Source: Fonsecaea monophora (Eukaryota; Ascomycota; Eurotiomycetes; Chaetothyriales; Herpotrichiellaceae). From it: a stretch of 64,000 nt of DNA. Positions 9,203-20,691 of the stretch are shown here, piece after piece. The first letter of the stretch is position 1. The number at the start of each line of letters is the position of its first letter. The translations under genes were made by a program, and so were the position numbers. The notes below the pieces were generated by a model. It was not told where the DNA came from. It saw only the letters and a list, made by a program, of their open reading frames with translations, and did not search any database. The DNA is taken from positions 1 to 64,000 of the forward strand of contig NW_019173937.1 in the NCBI RefSeq assembly GCF_001642475.1, given 5' to 3'.

Positions 9203-11305
9203 TTACAATTTCGACGCTATGGCTTTCTTGTTTTGTGTCTCCTGGTCTCTGATGAGACGCCGGAGGGTCTTACCAGATGGGCTCCTCGGGATGATGTCGA
9301 CAAATCGAATACCGCCAGCGAGCCATTTATGTCGGGCTTTCTGAATCTGGACGAGCTGTGTCAGCTCATGAGCCAGAGCCTCTGCACTGAGATCCGCTCC
9401 GATAGTTAGCGATCTCTGTACGTAGGCTTTGGGAATCTCGCCTGCCCGTTCGTCCGGGATTCCAATCACTGTACAATCTGCCACCGCCGGGTGCGTAAGT
9501 AGGCAAGCCTCTAACTCAGCCGGCACAACCTGTAAGCCCTATTTTCCCTCGGTGTTAGTCACGAGATACCTTCACCATTCGAGACGAGAGGATAGAAGAG
9601 AACGAGAGCGAAACATCTCATACCTTCACTTTAATAACTTCCTTCACTCGGTCCACGATGAAAATATGTTCATTACCAGCAGGGGACTGCCGAAACACAG
9701 CGATGTCACCGGTTCGCAGCCACCGACCATTTTCGCACTCCAAGAAGCTTTCTTTGGTGGCCGTGGGATCCCCCCAATACCCAAGAATGACGCCAGGCCC
9801 TTGGGCGTACACCTCTCCCGGTCGGTCAAGCTGCGTCACCTCGGTGCCATCCTCGGCCAAGAGCATCACACTGACCCCTGGAACGAGATTCCCGGCACTT
9901 CCCGCCCAAGGCTCGTGGCTACTGGTGAGAGAGATGGCTGCGCCGGCTTCGGTCAGACCATAGCCTTGCCGAAAGACCCAGTGGGGATAGTGCTTGTTGA
10001 GTCTATTGAGCGTCTCCGTGTCGAGGGGTGCGCCTCCACTGAGCACAGTTTGGATGCTGCTCAGATCGTGTCTTTTCAGCAAGTGAGGACTCTTCCCCAG
10101 GGCCACAATAATGGGAGGTACCACGGAGAAGATATTGATGTGGAACTTCTCCACAGACTCGAGCATTTGCTCCATCTGGAATCTGGGCAGGATAATCACC
10201 GAGTCTCCTCGATAGGTACTGAGGTGCGAGATGATAACCAACCCGTACACGTGTGACGCAGGAAGTAATCCCAGCGTCACCTGTCGCGCACTTGGGCCTC
10301 CACGGCCACGAAGTTCAAACAGGTTGACCTGCATGATGTTGGCAATGATGTTGCGATGCGAGACCGCAGCCATCTTCTGCAGGTCAAAAAATTAGCATCC
10401 GTACAAGTCGGAGGCCCTCAATAGCACCCCTTCCTCAAATATTGGAAACACATCTCATACCGGAGGACCACTCGTGCCACTGGAGTGGCTTAAATACGCA
10501 ATTTGCTTTGCCGACTGCCCGGGAATCCACCTCGCCGCTTCAAGCCCAGGAAGGTCCTGACCTCGGCGCAAGAGTTGAGTCATCGTGGTGTATCCCAGAC
10601 TTTCGCCCGAGACCTTATCGCCGGGCATGTCCAAGATGTAGATTTTGTTCGAAGGAATTCCACACATCTTCGCAGCCTCCTTGGCTGTCTCTACCAGATC
10701 CAGGACCGTGAATAGAGCTTTGGCTTTGGCTTCTCTGAGCAATGGGCCCACCTCATAGGCCGTGTAGGTGGCATTGATAGCTGCAATGACGCCATTCAGG
10801 CGATGTACTGCCCAATTGAGAGTCGGAATGTCTATCTGTGGTAGAGCAATCAATTGTTCTGACCACCAAAGATACACACACACACCCACACACACAAAAG
10901 GAAACCGAGAGAAAGAGGAGAGGAGAGCAGGGGAATTTCGAGACTGACTGTGTTGAGCGCAAACACCCCCACCACCTTATCAATTTCGCTTCCCTCGTTC
11001 ACAGCCCAACCCAACTCTGAGGAAAGGGAATTGGCCAGGATCTCGACACGCTCCTTCTGTTCCACTGGTGTGATTGTCTTGCCCGAGATGCCGCAAACGT
11101 AAGGATTGAGCGATGTACTAAATGGTGCCCGTCCATACTGCTCGTCGAACATAAAGACTGGAAGCGACACATCCGGGATCTCGGGCAGAGGAGGTAGCCA
11201 TGATGGCGGCGTGAAAACCATCTGGGCGGTGTTTGAGTCGTTGATCACGTCCACGCATGCGTGAAAGAATGAGTGACGAGGCGAGGCAGGCGCTGTGCTC
11301 TTCAA
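9203..11305 (-). CDS. Peroxisomal AMP-forming acyl-CoA ligase (4-coumarate-CoA-ligase-like)
   Basis: Four exons: 11305-10949, 10835-10461, 10376-9624 and 9538-9203, with introns of 113, 84 and 85 nt. The product is 606 aa. ANL-family motifs are in order: P-loop 'SHSSGTSGPPK' (split by intron 2), 'GLLPASHVYGLV', 'LSGGAPLDTET', 'QGYGLTEAG', 'RWLRTGDIAVF', 'VDRVKEVIKVKGLQ' (hinge, split by intron 3) and the C-terminal catalytic Lys in 'SPSGKTLRRLIRD'. The protein ends SKL, a canonical PTS1, so it should act in peroxisomes. It activates a carboxylic acid as the CoA thioester, the entry step for beta-oxidation; aromatic and medium-chain acids are both possible. The first intron contains a CA microsatellite. 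It is divergent from the acyl-CoA dehydrogenase gene. Confidence 0.9.
10873..10896. repeat. CA microsatellite in intron 1 of the ligase gene
   Basis: An interrupted (CA)n tract, cacacacacaccca then cacacaca, lies inside the 113-nt intron. It probably explains why this intron is longer than its neighbours. Confidence 0.7.
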
Positions 11306-11822
11306 GACACCTGCTATGACGGTGGGTTTCGACGGGTCAACCTATGAATTTCCGAGAATTGGACTTACTTGTACCCTTGTTCAAGCGCGAATCCACCAAC
11401 TGGGAGGGATGCCAGGGACCAGTAATAGAATCCAAAGCTCCGAGGTGTCCCGATCTGGTAATGCCGCTAGCGGGCGGACGATTCGATGCTACTTCCCGTG
11501 TCAGAGAATAATGTACCTAAGCCTTCGATCACCCCAATTCGATTATCACCAGCAACTCATTCAGGACATGCCCTTACTGTCAATCAAAGTGGATTTTCGG
11601 GCCTTGCTCGTGGACAGGAGGGAGCCGAGGGTCCGCTGGCTGGTCGGTTGTGGGCGTGACCGGTGGATCGCAGGGAAGAATCTGCCGCACTCCGGACACC
11701 GCAGGCAGGATCTTTGATTGAAAAAAAAAAAGCGGTCCTCGTCGTCTTTGAAGACAAAAGAAGTTGCATAGTATTTTGATCACAAAACCTCACGCACTCT
11801 CGCTTGGGTAACCACTTGCTAG
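11306..11822. promoter_or_regulatory. Divergent promoter of acyl-CoA ligase and acyl-CoA dehydrogenase with two CCGAGG motifs
   Basis: CCGAGG occurs at 11440-11445 (135 bp from the ligase start) and 11625-11630 (about 190 bp from the dehydrogenase start), one near each gene. The 517-bp shared interval implies joint control of the activation step and the first oxidation step. Confidence 0.55.
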
Positions 11823-13450
11823 ATGGCGAACAGGAATGCCGTTGCTCCGGATGAGCCTCAGCTGGACTTGACCCCCTTTGCAGAAGCTCCCTGGCTCCTG
11901 GGTGTACCCTCGCCCTTCTACACAGACTCACATCGAGCATGGCAAAAAGCATGCCGTGCCTTCATCAACAAACATCTGAGTGAGCATGGCTTGCGCTGGG
12001 TCAAAGAAGGCGCTGTGCCAGTCGATTTGCATCGCACCTTTGCCAAGGCGGGAATGCTCATCCCTTGCTTGCCAGCACCACTCCCGCTTCAGCGTCTAAA
12101 GAATCTGGGCATCCACGAGCTGCTCGGGGTCCTGAAGCTGGAGGACTATGACTACTTTCATTTTTTGATCTACGTCGCCGAGGTATGTGCCCTAATAGCT
12201 GTCGGTCCTCATACACTGCAAAAGATGCCAAGGATCCAGCAACAGCAGTCTCTAGCCTCGTCTATCTTTCTTTTTTCTTGCTAATGGCATGGCTGTTAGC
12301 TCTACCGATGCGGTCTTTGGGGCCCAGCGGGAACTATTGTTCCTGGAATGTCTTTCGGAACGCCTCCAATTCTGCATTATGGAAGTCAGGAGCTGCAGGA
12401 CAGACTCCTCCCGGGCCTGCTGACAGGTACAACTAGAACCTGCATCGCCGTCACGGAGCCTGGCGCCGGTTCGGATGTGGCCAATATTGAGACAACAGCC
12501 ACCCTGGTCCAAGAAGGAAAATACTATAAAGTTGATGGCTCCAAGAAATGGTGAGTCTAAATTTGGTTTGTTAGAAATAATAATGTCATGGAAGGTACGT
12601 TGCTACACAAGGCACTTACAAAAATACTAACACATCGACTTACAGGATTTCCACCGGCATCTGGGCGGACTATGCGACGACCGCGGTACGCACGGGGGGG
12701 CCCGGCCCTTCCGGCATCTCCATCCTCGTGATCCCTTTGAAGGATACGCCAGGGGTGACCTGCAGATCTATGGACATATCTATTGGCAAAATGGCCGGCA
12801 CCACCTTTATCGACTTTGACAACGTTCTGGTCCCCGCTACTAACCTCGTAGGCGAGGAAGGACATGGCCTCCGGTATATCTTGACTAACTTCAACCACGA
12901 GCGCCTCAGTCTAGTTATCAGCGCTATTGTACAGGCGCGCAAAGTGCTCAGCACAGCCTTTGCCTACACTAGCCGCCGTGAAGCTTTTGGCAAACGACTC
13001 ATCGACCAGCCTGTCGTTCGACATCGCCTGGCCAAGGCAGGTGCTGCCTTGGAAGCGGAATGGTCGCGCACGGAGCAGCTCACTTACGCCATGAATAATC
13101 TGAGCAAACCCGACGCTGATGCTCTCCTGGGTGGCCAGATTGCTATGGCCAAGGTCGGGGCTGGCAAAGTGCTCGAGAAGTGCGTGAGCCATGCTCAGGT
13201 CTTGTTGGGTGGAAATAGCGTCACTCGGACCGGGCAGGGTGAACTGGTTGAAGGTGAGAAGTGTAGCGCGATCTATATTTCCTCGACAAACGAAAAAACA
13301 TGCTGATCCAGAGTGCGCTCCGTAGTCATATCTCGCGAGGTCGGCCTGACACGAGTGCCTGGGGGGTCCGAAGACATCTTATTGGATCTAGCCATTCGTG
13401 AGCTGGCTAAACAATGGGAGCGCAAACTGAAACGGGGCGTCCAACTTTGA
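11823..13450 (+). CDS. Acyl-CoA dehydrogenase
   Basis: Four exons: 11823-12182, 12300-12550, 12646-13253 and 13314-13450, with introns of 117, 95 and 60 nt. The product is 451 aa. Visible: N-terminal helical domain ('AWQKACRAFINKHL'), FAD/substrate motif 'CIAVTEPGAGSDVANI', 'KYYKVDGSKKWISTGIWADY', 'GVTCRSMDISIGKMAGT', signature 'RREAFGKRLIDQPVVRHRL', 'QVLLGGNSVTR' and C-terminal 'VPGGSEDILLDLAIREL'. At the YEGT position of medium-chain enzymes Pro replaces the catalytic Glu, so the base probably lies elsewhere, as in long-chain and isovaleryl types. The last acceptor (CCAGAG) was chosen because it alone keeps the frame. The C-terminus is VQL, not a clear PTS1. It introduces the first double bond into the acyl-CoA made by the divergent ligase. 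Confidence 0.88.
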
Positions 13451-14170
13451 AGACGCTTGGATGTTGCTTTGCTTCTCAAACGGGCAGTATGGTTAACTCG
13501 TCTATCGTGGGGAGAACAATGTGCTAGAATGGGTGAGTGACAAGCGACAGAGGATGCAACCAAAAAAAAAACCATGGGAACATTGTACCTAGTTTGCCCA
13601 TCCACTTTTACAAAGCATCAGTGCCTGGCCACCAGTAATGGTCACCCGACCGAAGAACTAGGCAAAAAGAGCAGATCGTACTGAACGCGGGGACGATTAA
13701 GTGGAGAGGGAGGAATTAAGACAGAGTCTGGTTGGCCTCACCGCTTGATTCCGGCTCCACATCGCACGACACGACACATTTTTGCTCCAACCACTTGTTT
13801 GGGGGACAGCGTCGATCACAATGTTGAAGAAAGATCCTGTCCAGAGAGACAAGAAATGGTTACAGGGTCGAGAATGTTGAGCGGTAGAACATTCTCAGCT
13901 TGTATTTATCTCGTAAGGATTGATGGTATGCACCCAGCTCTTCTTGTCGAAAGCGAAGGGGTTGGCATCCAACCCCCTCTGAAATCATGTGACTTTGATC
14001 ACGTGATTTGCTTGTCACGTGATCCAATGTACATTGGCGTGGCGCCTGCCGCCAGTTAGTCGAAATCCTCAAGGAACCTTATTGGCACCTCATTTCTCGC
14101 CGAAATCCGAGGCAGGCTTTGCTCCGCGCTCAGAGCTAGTCTGTCACCCGGAACGAGTCACCCGATCTGC
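13451..14170. other. Interval between convergent genes with two CACGTG boxes
   Basis: No gene is seen. CACGTG occurs at 14000-14005 and 14016-14021, 16 bp apart, and CCGAGG at 14107-14112. Both flanking genes end here, so these are not at an obvious promoter. Confidence 0.4.
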
Positions 14171-15989
14171 CTAGCCAAACCTCGACCGGAGAGAACCAAA
14201 GCTTAGGAATGCGGCGGATAAAACAACACCTGGAGCAAGCAACTTCGCCGCTGAGACTAATTTCGTGTTCTTGTTCCGCCATTGATCCTCCAAGGTCTCA
14301 CCTCGCTTGAAGGGGACCTTGGCCGTCTCTAGAGGCTGAAGAAACCGAGGTAACGCGTATGGGGGATAACGCGGGGACAGAAAACGGTCGAGCCAAGTGG
14401 GAGGCGCCATGACAGCTCGGGTGTGAGTGAAAGTCAAGAAGCCGTGGACACCGTGGTAGTAACCGTGGCCGGACTCGCCCACCCCGCCGAAAGGGGCTCC
14501 ACCGATCGCGGCATGCATCAAACAATCGTTTACCGTTACGCCTCCCGAACTGCAACTATCAAGAACTGTGCAAGAAATCCTTTAGCATTCCACTCGGAAA
14601 GGAGTGAAAGTGAGTGACGGGGATCTACTCACTGTGTTGCACTTCTGTCCGATCTTTGCTGAAGACGTACATTGCCAAAGGCGCTGGCAGACTAGGGATG
14701 CAAGGGTTGATCAGTAGATGTCATGCTTGTAGGGGAAAAAGCCTCTTTAAACTTGGTCGTGAGTGCGGCCACCGAGTTCGTGGGTACCCCAGAGGAGACC
14801 AACCCATCTCATCACATACCCGGCGATTGAAGTCTGAGCCTCCACAGTTGTTGCTTTGATGACGGGGCAGATGGGCCCAAAGAGCTCTTGTGACATGAGG
14901 GAATCTGCAGTCCCATGTATAGACTCGGTTAGCGTCATTCCGACATCACTGGAGGGCGAAAATACGGGGGTCAAGGGGCTTGAATGTGCCTTTTAGTGTC
15001 ACATTCGTGACCATAGTTAAAGGGATGGCCAGTCGTGCTCTATCAGCCTGGCCTAGGCTTATGACTGTCCCGTGGGTACTGCCGAGCAACCCTTGCACGC
15101 GGTCGAAATGTCTCTCATTGATGATGGACGGCAAGCCACCGCTCTGGGCCGCAAAGACCGTCATCCAGTGCCGCAGTCGCTGTGCAAATTCGTCGTAAAT
15201 GCACGGATCGGCAAAGACGTGGTTGACGGTCAGGCAGATCTGTCCGGCATTAACGGTCTTGGCCCAGGCAATTCGTTTCGCGGCTAGGTCGACATCGGCT
15301 GTCTTGCATACGATCGCAGGACCCTGGCCGCCCAGCTCGAGCACCGTCGGCGTAAGGTGTCGGGCCGCCGCTGCCGCAATCACGCGGGCGGTCCTGCTGG
15401 ATCCGGTGAAGAAAATATGATTGTACTGGCATTCCAAAATCCACGTCATCTCTTCGGGACCGCCGGTGGCCAGCATCACGGCCGAGCCATCAAGATATGT
15501 CGAGACCAGCTCAGCCAACAACTGCTCTGACGCCGTGGCAAGCTCCGACGGCTTCATGACCACGCAGCAGCCGGCTGCAATTGCCGCCACCACGGGCTGC
15601 AACAGAAGAAGGAAAGGGTAGTTCCACGAGCCGATGATCAAGGCCACACCCAGCGGGTCCTTCCTGATTCGCACGCCTAGCATCCGGTTCAGGCTCATCC
15701 ATGAGCCAGGCTTCTCGTCGGCCGCCCAAGCTTCGAAGCTCTTGAGCGTGCTCAGAATGTCCTCTTTCAATGTGAAGAGCTCGAGCCGACGTGACTCAGC
15801 CTCGGAACGATTCAAGTCGTGCTTCAGGGCGTTGATAATTCTTTGCTCGTTATCCACAATCATCCACCAGAGCTGCTTCAACTGCCACTTGCGCCATGCC
15901 AAGTCCTTGGTTCGCCCTGCAGCGAACGTCGCTTTCAGTATGCAGAGGGTCTCGTTGAATGAGTCTCGAGTGGTATAGGTAGGACGCAT
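14171..15989 (-). CDS. ALDH3-type fatty/aryl aldehyde dehydrogenase with C-terminal membrane anchor
   Basis: Four exons: 15989-14990, 14904-14820, 14691-14633 and 14565-14171. The product is 512 aa. Intron 1 (14989-14905, 85 nt) must use GC-AG (AAAAG/GCACAT...CTGCAG) to join 'TNVTLK' to 'DSLMSQELFGPICPVIK'; the others are GT-AG (128 and 67 nt). Motifs: 'GSWNYPFLLLLQP', 'FFTGSS', catalytic Glu in 'VLELGGQGPAIV', catalytic Cys in 'NAGQICLTVNHV', and C-terminal 'GGAPFGGVGESGHGYYHG'. A hydrophobic stretch near the end ('LLAPGVVLSAAFLSF') suggests tail anchoring, as in yeast Hfd1-type enzymes. It probably converts the aldehyde made by the alcohol dehydrogenase to the acid used by the CoA ligase. 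The start at 15989 is the first Met and fits ALDH3 length. Confidence 0.87.
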
Positions 15990-16724
15990 TGTGAGTCAAC
16001 TCTCCAGTCTTATGAAAAGGTCAACATAAAAGGATGACCTTGGCAAAATCTGGACTGTAAAAGTAGCAGGTATTGAGCGAGTTGGGGCCCGAAGGGGGGG
16101 GGGGGGGCTTTTTGTTCGGTCGTAGATGATTTCTCGACTTTCCATCCGGACTCAAGCATCGAGCATCTAGCCAGACGGAATCCTTCCAAGCAAGCCCTGT
16201 AAGTGAAAGCGTAGGAGGACAAACGTCTCTTCCGTCTTTTCTCGGCCCATGTCACGCCGCGGCTGTAGTCTTCAAGGCAAACCTCCTCAAGTCAGCAGAA
16301 GTAGCACGTCGACTGGAGCCTGTAGTGCATGTTGCCGGGACCTCTACTGAAGACTGCTACCGGCCAAGACGCTTGATTCGGGTGCTAGCGTTAGAAAAGG
16401 GTGCGGGGGTTCCTCCACAACCAAGTGCATCAGGGGGAACAAGGACGTATCAGCGAGAGCCTGCCTTCCTAGAGGGGATAGCTTGACTAACTCAACTAGG
16501 AATTGCCGGCGGTGCCGAGATTACTGCTTTCATACTAGTGGATTTACTCAGATGTATCACGTGTTGTATCACGTTCGCTCTACTTCTGCTCATTGCGGGT
16601 GACCGGTTGCAATGACCATGATCTTCGTGTCAGGAGCTAGCGTACCTTCGTAGCTATGTAGACGTGACGAATCCCCTTGGACCCTTATAGTCGGACCATG
16701 TCCTCAAAGAATTATATCAATACG

Positions 16725-16755
<31 letters not shown>

Positions 16756-17165
16756 CCTCTTCAGGTACCGGCTGTGCCGGTACTCTGCCTACCTCATAGG
16801 TTCACCCCCCTTGACTCCACTAGATCTTTTTGTCGTGGTATCATGTGTGACTACGGACGTTTAGAATTCCTATAATTTGTCGGGGGATGGGGGGTGCCCT
16901 TCGGAACATCAAGTATCGCGCCGCGGCCGGCTCACAGGCCAGTGCTAACTGAGGACCAACCCCATAGGAGAAAACCCTTCCTCCCGACTCTGCCTGCCAT
17001 CCGTCATCTCCTCTTTTCGCATCCTTTTCGCGGCATCGCGCTCCTTTGTCTCATGTCTCCAATCTCAGATGACCAAAAGAGCAAAGAAGACGTCTGCCTG
17101 AGTCCGCCAATGACCATTCGCCAGGCAAGACAAGAGACCATCCATTGCTCACGTCTCTAAATGCA
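15990..17165. other. Intergenic region, no gene seen
   Basis: This is the promoter side of the ALDH gene and the 3' side of the transporter gene. It contains a homopolymeric G run near 16096 and an (AT)14 tract at 16725-16752. Unlike the other cluster promoters, no CCTCGG/CCGAGG was found here by eye. Confidence 0.5.
16725..16752. repeat. (AT)14 microsatellite
   Basis: 28 bp of uninterrupted AT dinucleotide repeat in the intergenic region between the ALDH and MFS genes. Confidence 0.9.
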
Positions 17166-19420
17166 TCATGAGACCCACGGCCGGTCGTCAATGATGGTCC
17201 CCTTTCCAGTATCGTACTTGACATTGAAATGACCGCCCTCGACGATTCGTATATCCACTATCGGCTGCAACTGAGGGCCGGAATCTGTGGTGAAAGCAAT
17301 CAGAATCGTGGATACGAGACCGAATGATAGTGTCGAGTAGTAGACAATCTTGAAGGACTTGATAAAAGCGGTTTTGACTCCCAAGATGGCGATTTGAAGG
17401 GCTTGCGGTGACAGCTTGGACAACACGGGGTTCGTGGCCGCGCCCGTCGTGAGCGCTTCCAGCACCACAGGAATCAAGCTCGGATCGACGCCCAAGTGGG
17501 CCAATGGAATTGCCACCTCAGACACCACGTAGTCCTTGAGCTTGTTGGTCAAGACAAGGGAGTAGACCAGCGAGCCCGCGAAGTTGCCAATCGCACGCAG
17601 GAAGAAATGCGTCATGACCGAGGTGCCCAGGTAGTGGTGTGGCACGAACTGGAAGACCGAGGTGAAGCCCACCAGTAAGCCAGAGTAAGAGGCGTTGACC
17701 AGGCACGCCAGCACAGTGGACGCCGCCAAAGATCCCTCGGCTGCCCAAGAATGATCAAAAGTCAGCTGACGGTGTCGTCAAGGTAGGCTGTGACTGTCAA
17801 AGAACAAGGCTGCGCAACTTACAGACAATGGCTTGTAGGGCGGCAAACAGAGTGAGCAAGACGCATAGACCCATCATCAACCAGTTGGAATATCGCCCGA
17901 GCCTCTGCAAGACCCGACCATAGATGGGAGCTAGAAATACGCCTGTGATCTGAGGGGCCGAAGCGAACCAGCCGGCCTTTAACGTGTCCTTGGTGTACAG
18001 GAGCTGAACTTGCTGAGGCCAGATGACCGACGTGGAGGATGCCACTAACGCACACAGGAGACTGGGTGCCAGGAACAGAGTATACCTACGAAACTGGCGG
18101 AAGATTGACCTGGGATACATTGGATATGGGAGTCGAAGCCGCATGAAATACTCGAATGGAATGATGGACACGATCATGACGATACCCACAACGAGGGGAC
18201 CCAGAGTCTTTGCATTTCCCCTACGGTAAAAGATTCAGTCAGAAACATCCAACATCGTCTCAAGGCAAAGCCCACGACACGTACCAAGGATAGATGAAGA
18301 GGCCGAAGGCGGCTCCCACCAAGGCGAGCTGGGCGCCGAATGCGATGAGCGAGCACCCGATCCAATCAAGGCTTAACAGCTGCTGCCATCTTGTCTTGCC
18401 TTTCTCTTTCACGTGCTGGTCGAGTGGATGGTACCAGAAAAATATGAGGACCAATGCCAGGAGGTTCAACGCGAAAGGAATCCAGAAGGCCACCCTCCAC
18501 GATTGGTGCAGGGTGATGCTGGCCGCTGTAGACGTTTGATGACCCGTCAGCGATCCGACATGTCCACATTCCGGGCACGTTCGGGCTAAAGCTAGCGAGA
18601 AAGAACAGACGGGAGGGCCATTCAGGTGACACTTTATGGCTTTACAATTTATTCACTCACCTATGATAGGCCCAAACGCCTGTGCAGGAGCTGAAGACGC
18701 CCACAGACATCCAAAGGCGAAGGGGCGGGAGGACCGTGGCACAATCTCCGCAAGCGAGGCAATCACCACTTGTTTGAACAAGATTCCGATGCATGTGATG
18801 ATCTCTGTGCCGAAGATTTGGTCAATGCCATTGACATTGGCCGTCGTCACGTTACCGATGGCGGCCAATAAAACACCGGCAAGCAGGAATCTCCGTCGTC
18901 CGAAGATGTCACTGATATATCCCACCACTGGGGCGGCCGGCGTGGCCACGATAGGAATGATACTGCCAGTGAGGATGTAGAACCTGTTCGGGCCTATAAG
19001 GTGGCCAGCAAGCGATCAGTATGTGCGCATCCATGGCCACAAGCGGAAAATCGCAGAAGGGTCTTCTACCATAGATTTGGTTGATCCTCGCCGCCATTTG
19101 GGAAGAAAGGACCAGAGCGAAAGCGTCGGCCAAGAATGCTACCGCCAAACCCTGGAGAGGAAAAAATCGTATTAATCAGGATGAACTTGGAGGATGCGTT
19201 GTGGAGAGCCTCGAATATCGATACTTACCGAGATTGCCAAAGCCTTGGAGGTTGTGAAGCAAAAATCGGCCCGCGCATCGCCGTCGCCCGCGTGCTCGAG
19301 ATGCTCTTGCTTGTCATCCTGACTAGAGGGAGGCTTCTCCAAGTTGTGGTTAGCCTCGAAGGGGCTGGTGTCATCAAAGACCTCATTCTCATGGTTAGCT
19401 TGGTGGGATTTGGGGTCCAT
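17166..19420 (-). CDS. MFS transporter, TRI12/siderophore-type (about 14 membrane segments)
   Basis: Six exons: 19420-19229, 19151-19070, 18993-18661, 18525-18285, 18220-17823 and 17740-17166, with introns of 77, 76, 135, 64 and 82 nt. The product is 606 aa. An acidic cytosolic N-terminus (about 50 aa) is followed by membrane segments. Motif-A-like 'GYISDIFGRRRFLLAG' follows TM2, 'SWRVAFWIPFALNLLA' follows TM5/6, and there is an extracytosolic-type C-terminal loop. The arrangement matches the fungal TRI12/ARN drug:H+ antiporter-2 group, which carries siderophores, toxins and other small molecules in or out. In this cluster it could import the pathway substrate or export an intermediate. The third intron's acceptor is the least certain; the chosen one restores 'GPII-AASITLHQSW'. 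CCGAGG lies 450 bp upstream. Confidence 0.86.
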
Positions 19421-20691
19421 TGCTGCAGTCCCAGGGAAGTGTGGAGGTATAGTGAGAAGAAAATGCAGCATGGAAATATCTAAAGAATTGGGAAAAGGCT
19501 AGAAAGAAACCGGAGAGTCCTACTTAATATAGCATGATCGTTACAGGTAGTTCAGCACTGTGCAGTGCTAGATGTGACCGCTCGGCGCACAGGGCTCTGT
19601 GCAGTCCACATACACTCCTCTCCCCAGACTCAAGATGCACCCCCATAAGAAGCCGGAAGCGACTCGGCTCCCCGGGAAAGCCTCGCAAGCTTTCAGAGCG
19701 CCCTGGATCAAAACGGCTCGGTTTGAACAAACTTGACTTAAGCACTGGTGCTTCGGAGAAGAGGAATCTGAAAGGCAGCCGAGTATCAAGTTCACCGTCT
19801 GCAGAGACGACGTTCATCCCATGTGGAGAAGCCGTGCTGTTGCTGTGTGCTACTTGAGATCGATGGTTTTCCGAGGCCCCGGACGAAAACATTTGACATA
19901 GTCTGTGACTGTTAACAATTTGCGGGTTATAGATGTGTCAAAAGGCGAGATGGCTCGGTCGTCATCTCGAAAGAGCGGTATACGCGCGCTCATTTGTGGA
20001 TCGACGTGTTTGTTCGAGAGGGAAGAGATAATTGGATCGACGCCAAGGAGCCGCCAATCCCAAATAGTCATCGCTGTGCTGGCTGGAGGGCGAGAGCTGG
20101 TGGGTATCTGGTCTGAGAGATTTATCCTCCTATTCCTCATTGATGGTCCTCAATAGTGATCATGGGGAACCAGACACGCCGGAAGCTGAGATGATGTCTT
20201 AGCTCAGTATGATTGGGTAGCGTTTCCGACATGGATCAATCAGTCACATCGAGATTGACTCGCGATGTCGTCCGGTCGTGGGCGGCCTTGTTGTCTGTCC
20301 GACCAACTCGGAACGTGAGCTTCGGCCGAGACCAACCAAGTCCGTAATCGCACCGAGGCCTAGCTACCACCGTCCGCGATATGACGGGTACAATAGTTTC
20401 TTAGCCCCGGCCCGGCATGGTACGCAGTCAAGGAGGGAGGGCATATGTTCTACGGTGCGGCATCAATAGTCGAATTTAACAGACCTGGAGTATGGTCTCG
20501 TAAGTATTGAATAGAGGAGCCCAGCCTTGTCCCACGCCCATCCCAAGCGGCCCTCAACTTTTTTATTTTGCATGACGTTTGCAGTTTCCGTGTTAGCTGC
20601 CAGAGGAATAGACGTGCCGATTGTCCATTGCGTCCTGTAATGCCTGTGATTTTCTCGCTATTTGGGTGGGGGCGAACGGTGTTCTATTATC
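19421..20691. promoter_or_regulatory. Intergenic region upstream of the MFS gene with two CCGAGG motifs
   Basis: CCGAGG at 19871-19876 and 20353-20358. A small perfect inverted repeat, agcactg/cagtgct with a 2-bp spacer, lies at 19554-19569, about 135 bp upstream of the transporter start. No gene is recognised in the 1.27 kb. Confidence 0.4.

Noticed and set aside
9429..10256. 275-codon plus-strand frame
   Set aside because: Antisense to the acyl-CoA ligase exons, whose motifs are all present on the other strand.
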